A stretch of 28,500 nt of DNA from Adiantum capillus-veneris. Its lineage: Eukaryota; Streptophyta; Polypodiopsida; Polypodiales; Pteridaceae. Position 1 is the stretch's first letter; each line of letters starts with the position of its first letter. Shown in pieces: positions 9,517 to 18,364 of this stretch. The position numbers were made by a program, and so were the translations under genes. The notes under the pieces are model-generated. The model saw only the letters and a program-made list of their open reading frames with translations, made no database searches and was not told the origin of the DNA. The stretch spans positions 999,001-1,027,500 of the forward strand of contig CM043942.1 of NCBI GenBank assembly GCA_014529385.2. The letters run 5' to 3'.

Positions 9517-9599
9517 GGCAATAAGCACGGTCATAGTAGCGGCCCAGACGTGGTAATATCAACGGGTATATTACCACACATATTACCGTGCTTATTGCC
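9517..9599. repeat. Nested palindromes: 15-bp outer stem, 10-bp inner stem
   Basis: GGCAATAAGCACGGT (9517-9531) is perfectly complementary to 9585-9599. Inside it, GTGGTAATAT (9550-9559) is perfectly complementary to 9568-9577. Related pieces (ACCGCGGTTATTGCCGTG, near 9625) follow. The whole forms a branched fold-back structure between the two inverted units. Confidence 0.85.
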
Positions 9600-9711
9600 T
9601 CCAAACCACTACCACGTTCAGAACCGCGGTTATTGCCGTGTACACAATTGTTTCTCTCTCCATTTTCCTTCGGTTTTCCTTGGCAGTACTAGCGGTTATA
9701 GACTAGTCCTC

Positions 9712-10543
9712 TTATAGTGGAAGGGGAGTGGAGCCCTACTATGGGAGGGGAGTAGGTCGATAAGAAGAAAACGTAGAAGAAGGTTCCATTGGTGCAAGGC
9801 TCTGAACGTACAAAGTCCCTCTCTGGCTCCCCCATGGCATACTCTTCTGAGAAAGACCGTAGGGGGCAAGTTGTTGTGGAGTATAGCAGCCAAACAATCC
9901 CTCCATCAAACAGAGGTACTCATCGCTCAAAGAGAGTGCGTGATGGAGATCAGGATCTACCACAGGTGGAGGAACCTGGGTAGATAGGCATGCACCTCTA
10001 TAGGTGTAAGATGGCCATGCTTGTTAATAACAAAAAGAGATATACACTTATTCTCCCAAAAATTAGCTATAGATACACTTAAATCCATTGCTTGTACTAA
10101 CCACCTCAAGACTTGGGTCCACTAGAGGAGACCTCCACCGTAGATGGGAGCCTATCTGGATGTGAACCAACCAAAGGAAGAGTGACTAGGTTGCTCCTAG
10201 TAGGTGGTCTCTCGTCCGACATCTACATTAAAGGTTGGTAATATTAGGATCTAGCTCTTATCCACATACCTCTATATGTCTACACCCAATCCTCTCTCTC
10301 TACATAGATACACTCACACACATATATACTATTAGAACTAAGTAGAGACCAGTAGTGTCAATAGTCTAGTGACACCTCTTAAGATATCATCACAATCTCA
10401 ACCGTTGTAAAACCAAGGATACGTTGCGATAATCCATACATGAGTGGACCATAGACCGCAATGCGAGGATTAAAAAGGGACTACAACCAAGAGAAAGCGT
10501 TCAACCATCACGTGCTATGCTCCCTTTCTTAGTGTCTGCATAC
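9712..10543 (-). repeat. Unit copy 2, inverted relative to 4018-4840
   Basis: It is collinear on the - strand with 4018-4840. Read that way, it starts GTATGCAGACACTAAG (10543 downward) and loses homology near 9712. It contains a possible first exon, MSDERPPTRSNLV (ATG at 10222), which is broken in copy 1 (ATG to AGG), and the AWPSYTY/QVPP exon (10005 downward). Its intron acceptor has changed to TTATTAACAAG, so splicing there is probably lost. Confidence 0.85.
9739..10005 (-). pseudogene. Second copy of the unidentified gene's AWPSYTY exon
   Basis: The - strand frame reads AWPSYTYRG, then STQVPPPVVDPDLHHALSLS, CLMEGLFGCYTPQQLAPYG and PWGSQRGT, then a Pro/Ser-rich stretch ending in two consecutive TAG codons. 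It aligns residue by residue with 4546-4815. At the place of copy 1's TAG at 4678 it has CAA (Gln), and one of its terminal TAGs coincides with copy 1's TAG at 4813. It lacks the downstream half of the gene. Conservation at the protein level between two decayed copies indicates that an ancestral coding sequence was duplicated. Confidence 0.6.
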
Positions 10544-10616
10544 ATGCACATACACACATATTTATATACACGTGCATACATATCTACACATAGATACACG
10601 TATATACGCACACATG

Positions 10617-10619
<3 letters not shown>
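10544..10619. other. Alternating purine/pyrimidine (CA/TA-rich) tract
   Basis: Bases 10544-10619 are almost entirely alternating CA, TA and CG steps, with repeated ACACAT and ATACACGTGCATAC words. This is simple-sequence DNA with no gene. Confidence 0.7.

Positions 10620-10693
<74 letters not shown>
10620..10693. repeat. (CT)n microsatellite, 74 bp, left flank of LINE-1
   Basis: This is an uninterrupted CT dinucleotide repeat. The LINE-1 5' sequence (AGCGGGTAGGAAACCCTAGC) begins at its last base. Confidence 0.97.
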
Positions 10694-10694
<1 letters not shown>

Positions 10695-10869
10695 GCGGGT
10701 AGGAAACCCTAGCGGCAGCCATCTCCCTTTCATCTACTTCATCGACCTCCCCCAGGCAAGGGACTGCCCTGCGGGGGGGTCCGACTACAACCAGCACCTC
10801 CCTGTCCCAGTACTGTCACCATGCTCTGACACTCTCAAACCAATAGCACCGCCGTGCTCCACCAATTTC

Positions 10870-11874
10870 GTGCCACCAGGCTCCAGATTCTACATCCCCC
10901 CACGGGCTCCCGCCACTGAAGTCTCGCCACGACCAGTCCCCAGCCCCAGCCCTCATCACGACCCCATTCTTGCCACAACCAATTTCCAACCCTTGTCACA
11001 ATACTCTCAAGCTTACACATTACACAGTCAACCATTTTCCCCAACTTCAAGCTTACACTGTCAACCTATTAAACCACTAAGAGGCCTTTCCCACCCCTTG
11101 GGTCTTCTAAACAACAGTCATGGCTACTCGGGCTTCATCTCGTGTGGCAAGCTCACCTTTGCAGGGGTTGTAGCAACACCCCCAAAGCAGGACAACATTG
11201 TGAGCCTTCAAACTGAAGTCAAAAAGCTTTGCAAAGAGAATGAGCAGCCTAAGCAAAGACTTACTTCCATTAAGACGCGGCTTGCCGCAATTGAAAATTG
11301 CAAGAAAGAACAGATGGAAGAGCTAGAAGTCAAGCTCAATAAAGCAAAGGCTGAAGTGCAGACCATACTCACAAAGGAGGTCAATACTCAAGTGCAGGAG
11401 GTAATCCTTTGCAAGGTAGAAGACCATGTGACATCCACACTACACGAGCGGCAACGACAAGAGGACATCTCCCTCAACGTTTGCATCGGCGGGATCCCAA
11501 GTGACTGGAAAGGGAAGGGGGATCTCACTCACAAGTGCTTTGCCCATATCCAAGCAATAACCCACTTGGAACAATGGGATCCAACAACAATCACCTCTCT
11601 TACGCATGAGCATCACACCAACATTGCAATTATCACTTTCAAGACCAAGGTGGATCGAATCAAACTCCTTGAGCAATCAAGGCTTCTCAAGGATACTAAA
11701 ATTTGGTTTGCAGAAGATCTCACACCCGCCCAACGCAAACAAAAAAATGTAGAACTCCAGAGGATGCAAGAAGCATGCACAACAGGGAAATGGGCAGTCT
11801 TTCGAGGAGGTAAAGCCATTATCCAAGAATTTCGAACTCCCAAGCTGGCTTCCTCCTCACGTTCCGCTTCCTAG
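10870..11874 (+). CDS. LINE ORF1-type RNA-binding protein (coiled coil plus RRM-like domain)
   Basis: The frame is open from 10696 to the TAG at 11872-11874, but no ATG opens it; the given start is a GTG. The first 100 residues are Pro/Ser-rich. A Lys/Glu/Leu heptad stretch follows (about residues 110-180, with IVSLQTEVKKLCKEN and EELEVKLNKAKAEV), then an RRM-like domain with NVCIGGIP and NIAIITFKTK, and a basic C-terminal domain with EDLTPAQRKQKN and GKWAVFRGGKAIIQ. This is the order of L1-type ORF1 proteins, which trimerise and coat LINE RNA. A well-placed ATG at 11120 opens the next frame (MATRASSRVASS) and would need one frameshift near 11170 to join; it may be the original start. There are no internal stops, unlike the neighbouring LINEs. 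Confidence 0.72.
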   Translation: MPPGSRFYIPPRAPATEVSPRPVPSPSPHHDPILATTNFQPLSQYSQAYTLHSQPFSPTSSLHCQPIKPLRGLSHPLGLLNNSHGYSGFISCGKLTFAGVVATPPKQDNIVSLQTEVKKLCKENEQPKQRLTSIKTRLAAIENCKKEQMEELEVKLNKAKAEVQTILTKEVNTQVQEVILCKVEDHVTSTLHERQRQEDISLNVCIGGIPSDWKGKGDLTHKCFAHIQAITHLEQWDPTTITSLTHEHHTNIAIITFKTKVDRIKLLEQSRLLKDTKIWFAEDLTPAQRKQKNVELQRMQEACTTGKWAVFRGGKAIIQEFRTPKLASSSRSAS

Positions 11875-11997
11875 TTTTGTTCATTATTGTTCATTTTAGC
11901 TCTTCCTTTTGACACTTCTTTGGACCCTCAGTCCTTAATTGAGATGTATCACATGATCCTTCCGTTTAGAAGAACCCCTTTGTATTGTTTTGATTTT

Positions 11998-12060
11998 GAT
12001 CCCATGGGTCATATCTGACCTCCACGAACGATAATTCAATCTATTTATCTATCTCTCTCT
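11998..12060 (+). promoter_or_regulatory. LINE-1 3' terminal hairpin and ATCT tail
   Basis: GATCCCATGGGTCATATCTG is followed by ACCTCC, the CGATAA box and TATTTATCTATCTCTC. GGTCA and TGACC form a 5-bp stem around TATC. The same arrangement ends LINE-2, LINE-3 and LINE-4, so it is probably the signal recognised by the reverse transcriptase. Confidence 0.65.
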
Positions 12061-12092
12061 CTCTCTCTCATTCTCTTTTTATCTCTATCTCC

Positions 12093-12142
<50 letters not shown>

Positions 12143-12251
12143 TTCTTTCTCTTGGTTTCTACTCTCTCTTTCTCTATATTCTCTGTCTCTCTCTCTTTCT
12201 CTATTTTCTCTCTCTCCCTACTCTCTACTCTATCCCCCCCTCCTCCTCCTC

Positions 12252-12291
<40 letters not shown>

Positions 12292-12334
12292 CCTCTCCCT
12301 CTCATACTCTTTTTATCTCTATCTACCTCTCTTT
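12061..12334. repeat. CT-rich low-complexity DNA between LINE-1 and LINE-2
   Basis: Imperfect (CT)n, ATCT and TCC repeats, almost purely pyrimidine on the + strand. There is no gene. It is the right flank of LINE-1 and the target of LINE-2. Confidence 0.9.
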
Positions 12335-12626
12335 GTCACTTCTACATATGTGCAATAGTATCGGAATGATCATTGCAAATGGTGTATCTCTATGGCAAGG
12401 CACCAATGACTTTACATGCAGAAAGAACAATGGTGATAGCATGATTGACTATATCTTGTTTTTGGAAACCACTCTAGAATGCATACGAAGCTTTACACTT
12501 CGTGAATTGGATCTGGAATTGGATCATAGGACGTTATGTATTGACCTCAAGTGTTGTAAAAGGCCCGAGCATGTAGCCTCCAATCATGATGTGAATCATT
12601 TGTACCTACGTCTAGACTTCAAATGA
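12335..12626 (+). pseudogene. LINE-2 leading endonuclease fragment
   Basis: It encodes the C-terminal third of the AP-type endonuclease: SIGMIIANGVSLWQGTNDF, then VIDYMLF-like (here MIDYILF), and the SDH region eroded to ELDHRTLCIDL. It matches 18970-19259 of LINE-4. Its left edge abuts CT-rich DNA, like the 5' edges of the other copies here. Its right edge is the ORF1 fusion. Confidence 0.88.
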
Positions 12627-13303
12627 GCACCTCAAGAAGGTTCTTGAAATGCAAACAACAAGCTTGATGCATCTTGAGGATGAAGTTCAAGAATGTAAGT
12701 GCTCTCTTGTTGACATGAATGTATTGAAAGAGCGCTTAAGCAAAGTTGAGAGTGATCATGTACTGAAAGAGGAAACGATAGATACAATACGACATGATGT
12801 ATGTGAGATGAGAAATGCATCCAAATCATGGGCTGATATATGTAAGGATAATGTGTTTTTACATCTCCTATCATGCAAGCCATTGTCCAAGCAAAGAATG
12901 TAGAGAATATGGACACTCAAGAATCGCAAGAACGAAAAAAACACTCAAAGAACATCGTCATTCATGGAATCAAGGAGGAAAGCATGGAAACACTCCAATC
13001 TCTTACGGTTGCTATTGAAGAGTTTTTTGCTACATACTTTGGCATCTCTAGAATCATGGATTATGATACACATTGAGTTGGAAAACAAGAAGTCCCTCGC
13101 TTGGGAGAAAGACCTATTGTATGTACCATGGCTGATGAGCTAAAGAGAAAGATTATCCTTGACAATAGTTGGATCTACCTCAAAGGAACGGGTTGTAATG
13201 TATATGAGGATCTCACTCTTATGAGGAAAGAAGCAAGAAGGTTAAGGTGTCATCTCAAGAAGAAAATTCACTTGAGGAGGATGCAAGTCCACCCAAAAAC
13301 TAG
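12627..13303 (+). pseudogene. LINE-2 ORF1 remnant
   Basis: It matches the C-terminal two thirds of LINE-4 ORF1: coiled coil (HLEDEVQECKCSLVDMNVLK), SWADICKDN, the RRM-like start KNIVIHGIKEE, then GERPIVCTMADE and KRKIILDNSWIYLKGTG. Compared with LINE-4 it has a 1-nt deletion near 12853, a TGA (CGA in LINE-4) at about 13074, and a 28-bp deletion near 13222 between two TATG words. The TAG at 13301-13303 and the following GGA CAC ATG are kept. Confidence 0.88.
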
Positions 13304-13309
13304 GGACAC

Positions 13310-16300
13310 ATGATCTATGAGACCAACTCAGACTTACGAATAAGCTTTTGGACTTATAACGGGTATCCATGGAATGCGGGAATTGGCAGTGATGAGCTTA
13401 CCAATGACTCCGATGTGATACTTCTTGTCAAAAAATGGGAGCATGATGCGCAATGGATTCTTGGGTTTGACAAATACGATGTGCATTCTTTGATGTGGGC
13501 CAAAAATACAAAGCACCATAGAGGCCAAGGAGGCATAGCATGTATGACCAAAAAGGGTCTGAAATATGTTTCCATTGGCAAAGAAGATAAGTATAGATTC
13601 TACTTATGGCTGAAAATCAGCCCACCAAATGGTCAAGTCATGTTTGTGGCTGGTTTCTATATTCATCATTATGACTCCAACTTTTATTCTCTCTAGATAT
13701 GGATAGAGATCAACCCTTTGTTGAAATAGAGGAAGAAATTTCTCATTACAAGGACCAGGGTGAAGTCATTGTCTTTGGAGATATGAATGCTCACACAAAT
13801 ACGTTACAACACGATACACAACAAGTCAACATTCCACATGTCTCAAGAAGAATGGATGACTCATACATGTATAATTGAAGTTCTAATGATGCAAAAGAAC
13901 TGGATCACTATGGAAAGTCATACATATGTGCAATAGTACCGGAATGCTCAATGCAAATGGTGTATATCTATGGCAAGGCACTAATGACTTTACATGTAGA
14001 AAGCACAATGGTGATAGTGTGATTGGCTATATGTTGTTTTTGGAAGCCACTCTAGAATTCATACAAAGCTTTACGCTTGGTGAATAGAATCCGGTATCAA
14101 ATAATAGGATGTTATGTATTGACCTTAAGTGTGGCAAAAGGCCCGAGCATGTAGCCTCCAATCATGATGTGAATCATTTGTACCTACATCTAGAATTCCA
14201 ACGATCACTTATATATGTTGATACGGTGGACCAAATGTTAAGCATGATAGATCATCAAGAGAGCCCAACATTAAAATGCAAGTGGAAAGTTTTCAAAGAA
14301 GTAATTTTCTCTTGTGCGAAGAAATGCTTTTTGGTGAAACACATGTCTTGCAAAACGTCTAAGAAGAATAGCACCAAGAAGAAATGGTCTGACATGGAAT
14401 GTAATCAAGCCTGGAAACACTTGTTAAGATTGGTTGTAAGAAGAAAAGACAAGGAAGTTTACTTGGAATGTTCACACACATACAAAGCACTTGTTCAAAA
14501 GAAGAGGAGAAGATGGGAAGTCAAAAAACAACTTCTTTTAAGGGAAGAGAAAGCACATGCATGTGGAAAGTTTTGAAAAAAAATCTAAAAGGCAAGCATG
14601 TTGAGAGCTTTCATGACTTGACTTTTCAGGATATGTATATGCATTGCAAGAACCTCTATGAGCAACCCAATGTTGACAAGATGGAGTGTTATAGCTCCCT
14701 TCCGTTTATGCCTCCCTTCTTTATCATTGAAGGTGTATGCCGCGCGCTTGGGAAACTTGCTACTCGCGAGGCAGGGGACCTTCCTGGTGTCAAGGCTGAA
14801 ATGATTAAATGGACAAGCAAGAAAACATGATATTGGACATGCCATATGTTTAACCTTGCACTTCAGCATGGCATGTCTCATGATTGGAGTGCAAATTGGA
14901 TCAAACCTTTGCACAAAGGAGGAGATGTAAACAATGTGAACAACTATCACACTATAATGGTTGGTTCTTTGATGGAAAAGTTATTTGCATCTATCATGGA
15001 GATGCAAATAAGTGAATGTGCTAAAAAATAGCAATTGTGTGCTTGGCCAAGCAAGTTTTCAAAAGCATCATAGCACTATTGAGTACCTTGTCACTCTTCG
15101 AGTTCTTATGGAAGCGTCTCGATTGAAAGGAAAAAAGTTGTATTGTTAATTTGTGGATTTCAAGAAATCTTTTGACATGGTACCATGAAGAAATCTTTGG
15201 AGACGTATGCAAAGCCTTCAAGTGTCAAAATAATTTATGCATGTAGTCTTTCGCATCTACCAAAAAGTGATATGTCGACTATGTATGGGAGATGGAATTT
15301 TACAATTTTTTGAAAGCACCATTGGTGTCAAACAAAGATGTCCACTTTTCCCAACCCTCTTTGCGCTACTCACTAATGAGTTAAAATGCATGGTTCTTGA
15401 TTTTATGAAGCAAGAAGAAGTTAAGATAAAAAATGCGATGATCATGCTTTTGCTTTATACTGATGATGTAGTGCTCTTGGCACATACCTTAGAAGATGCA
15501 CAAAAGATTATGAGTGTCTTGGAACGTTTTTGCCTACATAGCGGGCTAATCATGATTGGATCCAAAACCAAGATTATGCTTGTAAAGACCCTCAATGACA
15601 AAAATCCATGCATTGTATACAACAATGAGCAACTTGAAGTGGTAGATCACTTCAAGTACCTTGGCCTTGAGGTTCCATTTAATCATAAATGGAAGGATTG
15701 CGCAATGCGTTGCTTGAAAGCTGGAAAGAGGGCTTATTGTGCATTTGAGAACATTTGCAATGCTGGAGAGATCAAGTGTTGGGCTCTCAAAAAGTACCTC
15801 TTTGACACATTGGTGACACCGGTGCTTCTTTATGGAGTGGAGGTGTGGGGTGGAAGCATCGAGAAGTCTACTTGGAAAGAGTTTGATAATGTCCAAAAGA
15901 GTTTTTTCACCAACTTTCTCCAAGTCAAGACACAAACACCCTACATGCTCTTACTTCTTGAGTCCGGATCGCTTTCCATTGAGGTCTTGGGCATGCAAAG
16001 GGTTGTGGAGTACATGCTTAAGACACAACGTAGCCCTTTGTATCGACTTCCTAGAATCACATATGAAGAAAGTCAAAAGGATCAAAATACATGCAAGAGC
16101 AAAATACTAAGTTTGGGGTGGATGCTTGACATCAAGAAATGGTTTGGAAGATGGGATGCATGTCACTTGGTCAAGGACGCATCGATCGACTCCCAAGTTA
16201 ATGAGGCCTTCTTACAACGCCAATGTATCACAGCTTGGGAGAAATCGAGAGGTTCTCGCTTCAGCCATTACACCACACACGTTGCCCCAAACTACAAATC

Positions 16301-16679
16301 TCTCTTCTTTTTTGAACGAGGTAACCGAACCCATCCCTACATCTGTGAGCCCGTCCCATTGAGTGCGATCTACACCATTGCCTCCATTCGTCTTAGATCC
16401 CATTCTCTATGCTGCGAGATAGGACATTGGGGCACTCGCGAGGAGTCTCATTGACTTTGCACCTTATGCCCTCGTCAAGTGCGAGAGAGTGAGTACCACA
16501 CACTACTTGAGTGCTCAGCTTTTGACCACATTAGGTCCTTTTGTCCCCATATATTCAGCCATGAGCTCTCCCTACATACCTTCCTCTCCCAACCACGATG
16601 TGGACTCTCTATTGCGATGCTCATTTCAGTCATTTATTAGCATTTAGAGTCACTTATGACCTCCAGTCAAACCCCGTGA
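13310..16679 (+). pseudogene. LINE-2 ORF2 remnant: endonuclease, RT, C-terminal domain
   Basis: It starts ATG at 13310 (MIYETNSDLRISFW) and matches LINE-4 ORF2 to the end. The endonuclease has VIVFGDMNA-like residues (about 13770) and a damaged SDH. RT shows KPLHKGGDVNNVNNYH, the GVKQGCPL motif eroded to GVKQRCPLF (about 15327), and an intact YTDD catalytic box (15456-15467). The stretch 15237-16454 is open (about 405 residues), covering the palm, thumb and connector. Lesions include frameshifts near 13690 and 14500, TGA at about 14829, TAG at about 15030, TGA 15186-15188 (also present in LINE-4) and TGA 16453. Endonuclease nicks the target and RT copies the LINE RNA there. Confidence 0.9.
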
Positions 16680-16740
16680 CATGTTCATTTGGTCCCATAG
16701 GTCATATTTGACCTCCGAGGACAATAAGAGAACTATCTAC

Positions 16741-16743
<3 letters not shown>

Positions 16744-16780
<37 letters not shown>
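16744..16780. repeat. (CT)n tract between LINE-2 and LINE-3
   Basis: A nearly pure CT repeat with one TTTCT interruption at its right end. It joins the LINE-2 tail to the LINE-3 stub. Confidence 0.9.
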
Positions 16781-16928
16781 GTGGGCTCTCCATTGCGACT
16801 CTCATTACCACAATTTTGGAGCATCAAGAGTCACTCATCAGTCATACACATACCACATCACATGTAACTTTGATCCCATATGTCATATTTGACCTCCGAA
16901 GACGATAAAAAAATCTATCTATCTATCT
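16781..16928 (+). mobile_element. LINE-3, extreme 5'-truncated stub
   Basis: About 150 bp homologous to the last part of LINE-4 (about 21660-21809): the end of ORF2 (GGGCTCTCCATTGCGACTCTC, with CACAATTTTGGAGCATC), the hairpin (stem eroded to TGTCA/TGACC) and an (ATCT)n tail. It is bordered by (CT)n on both sides (16744-16780 and 16936-16998), so it is an independent insertion, not part of LINE-2. Confidence 0.85.
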
Positions 16929-16935
16929 TTTTGTT

Positions 16936-17010
<75 letters not shown>

Positions 17011-17210
17011 ATTTTTGTTTCTCTCTATTTCTACTTTCTTTCTTCACTTTTAATCTTCTGAACTTACTTCTTATTTTTATCTACTTTTTATACCCTGAAA
17101 TTACTTTTTATTTCTCTCTCTATTTTTTTCCTATTTATACCTTTTTCCCTCTATCTTTTAAATTCCTCTCTCTCTCTCTCTCATTTCCCCCTTTCTCTCT
17201 TAATTTTTTG
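16929..17210. repeat. CT-rich DNA, left flank of LINE-4
   Basis: A (CT)n block at 16936-16998 and an ATCT block, then pyrimidine-rich, AT-interrupted DNA. Its last 40 bases (17171-17210) recur after LINE-4 and are the left copy of its target-site duplication. Confidence 0.9.
17171..17210 (+). repeat. LINE-4 target-site duplication, left copy (40 bp)
   Basis: It is identical to 21810-21849: a TCTC run, CATTTCCCCC, TTTCTCTCTTAA and TTTTTTG. The final TTTTTTG is also seen before LINE-5, so the true duplication could be 33 bp. Confidence 0.88.
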
Positions 17211-17422
17211 ACCTAGTAGACAACAATTCACTCTTTTCACCATAACTTGCTCATCCGAACTCCGATTTAGGTGATCTATAGCTTCAACCGAAGAGCACGA
17301 AGCCCTCTACGCATTGATGTAAAGACATAATTTTTTTGTGTAATAGAAGGCTTTTCTGTAACAGCATCTCAGAACTGAAAAAACTGTCAAAACTTTGCGT
17401 TTTTGTTGCCGACTTGAAGGCA
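17211..17422 (+). promoter_or_regulatory. LINE-4 5' UTR, probable internal promoter
   Basis: It is conserved with 26271-26482, including ACCTAGTAGACAA, CATCCGAACTCCGATTT, GAAGAGCACGAAG and CTCTACGCATTGATGTAAAG. Both copies place the ORF1 ATG 212 bp downstream. LINEs need a promoter inside this region, but no specific box can be assigned. Confidence 0.6.
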
Positions 17423-18355
17423 ATGTCAGACAAAACTCGCAAGGGTGGAAAAGCCACACTCGCCATGGAGAATGATGTAAAATCTCCAAGGAATTTGGAT
17501 GCTAATCCAGCCACATCATCTACAACAACGGAAGCAATGATCATGGCTTACGTGATCTCGTTACAAGAAACCGTCAACAAACAAGGTGAAGAGTTGCGCG
17601 CACTTGCAATGGAGAATGGTACTTTAAGAGTTCTCGTTGTGGAGAATGAGCACCTCAAGAAGGTTCTTGAAATGCAAACAACACGCTTGATGCATCTTGA
17701 GAATGAAGTTCAAAAATGTAAACGCTCTCTTGTTGACATGAATGTATTGAAAGAGCGCTTGAGCAAAGTTGAGAGTGATCATGTATTGAAAGAGGAAACA
17801 ATAGATACAATACGACATGATGTATGTGAGATGAGAAATGCATCCAAATCATGGGCTGATATATGTAAGGATAATGTGGTTTCTACATCTCCTATCACGC
17901 AAGCCGTTGTCCAAGCAAAGAATGTAGAGAATGTGGACACTCAAGAATTGCACGAACGACAAAAACGCTCAAAGAACATCGTCATTCGTGGAATCAAGGA
18001 GGAAAGCATGGAAACACCCCAATCTCTTGCAGTTGCTATTGAAGAGTTTTTTGCTACACACTTTGGCATGTCAGGAATCATGGCTTATGGTGCACATCGA
18101 GTTGGAAAACAAGGAGTCCCTCGCTCGGGAGAAAGACCTATTGTATGTACCATGGCTGATGAGGTAAAGAGAAAGATCATCCTTGACAATGGTTGGATCT
18201 ACCTCAAAGGAACAGGTTGTAATGTATATGAGCATCGCACTATTATGCAACAAAATGTACGTTGCAAAGCATATGAGGAAAGAAGCAAGAAGGTTAAGGT
18301 ATCACCTCAAGAAGAAAAGCCACTTAAGGAGGATGCAAGTCCACCCAACAAATAG
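17423..18355 (+). CDS. LINE-4 ORF1 protein (coiled coil, RRM-like, basic C-terminus)
   Basis: 310 residues from ATG 17423 (MSDKTRKGGKATLAMEND); LINE-5 starts at the aligned ATG. Residues 45-150 form heptads (SLQETVNKQGEELRALAMEN, VLKERLSKVESDHVLKEE). Then come a conserved SWADICKDN linker, an RRM-like fold beginning KNIVIRGIKEE near residue 190, and a C-terminal domain with YGAHRVGKQG, GERPIVCTMAD and KRKIILDNGWIYLKG, ending in a Lys/Glu tail. ORF1 proteins of this type bind LINE RNA and form trimers. There is no internal stop. The sequence is unrelated to the ORF1 of LINE-1 but has the same domain order. Confidence 0.88.
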   Translation: MSDKTRKGGKATLAMENDVKSPRNLDANPATSSTTTEAMIMAYVISLQETVNKQGEELRALAMENGTLRVLVVENEHLKKVLEMQTTRLMHLENEVQKCKRSLVDMNVLKERLSKVESDHVLKEETIDTIRHDVCEMRNASKSWADICKDNVVSTSPITQAVVQAKNVENVDTQELHERQKRSKNIVIRGIKEESMETPQSLAVAIEEFFATHFGMSGIMAYGAHRVGKQGVPRSGERPIVCTMADEVKRKIILDNGWIYLKGTGCNVYEHRTIMQQNVRCKAYEERSKKVKVSPQEEKPLKEDASPPNK

Positions 18356-18364
18356 GGACACATG
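18353..18364 (+). promoter_or_regulatory. ORF1/ORF2 junction: in-frame TAG-GGA-CAC-ATG
   Basis: ORF1's TAG (18353-18355) is followed by two codons and the ORF2 ATG (18362), all in one frame. TAG-GGA recurs at 13301 and 27431. It is a candidate site for stop readthrough or for termination-reinitiation. Confidence 0.55.

Larger units (their letters stand above)
10694..12060 (+). mobile_element. LINE-1, ORF1-only non-LTR element
   Basis: It starts at the end of a 74-bp (CT)n tract and ends in a hairpin (GGTCA/TGACC, about 12006-12020) followed by an ATCT-rich tail that runs into more (CT)n. Between them is a 5' region, one ORF1-type gene and about 120 bp of 3' UTR. There is no endonuclease or RT. 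The last 40 bases before the tail match those of LINE-2, -3 and -4, although its ORF1 is from a different family. It is either a non-autonomous partner that uses another element's RT, or a deletion derivative. Confidence 0.7.
12335..16744 (+). mobile_element. LINE-2, chimeric and decayed non-LTR element
   Basis: It is closely related to LINE-4 but rearranged. An endonuclease piece (12335-12626, matching 18970-19259) is fused to an ORF1 piece (12627-13303, matching 17650-18355), which is followed by a complete but mutated ORF2 (13310-16679) and the 3' hairpin and tail (16681-16744). The fusion point is a shared GAGCAC (12625-12630). CT-rich DNA lies on both sides. There are many frameshifts and stops. 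Confidence 0.88.

Noticed and set aside
10501-10797. Frames encoding long Arg-Glu or Ser-Leu runs (also near 12152, 22329, 25988 and 26030)
   Set aside because: These are translations of (CT)n, (AG)n and (TG)n microsatellites and carry no protein information.
17336-17422. An earlier ORF1 start in LINE-4 at 17336
   Set aside because: The upstream extension begins with a non-ATG codon and lies in the 5' UTR conserved with LINE-5, where the frame is not kept. The ATGs at 17423 and 26483 align.
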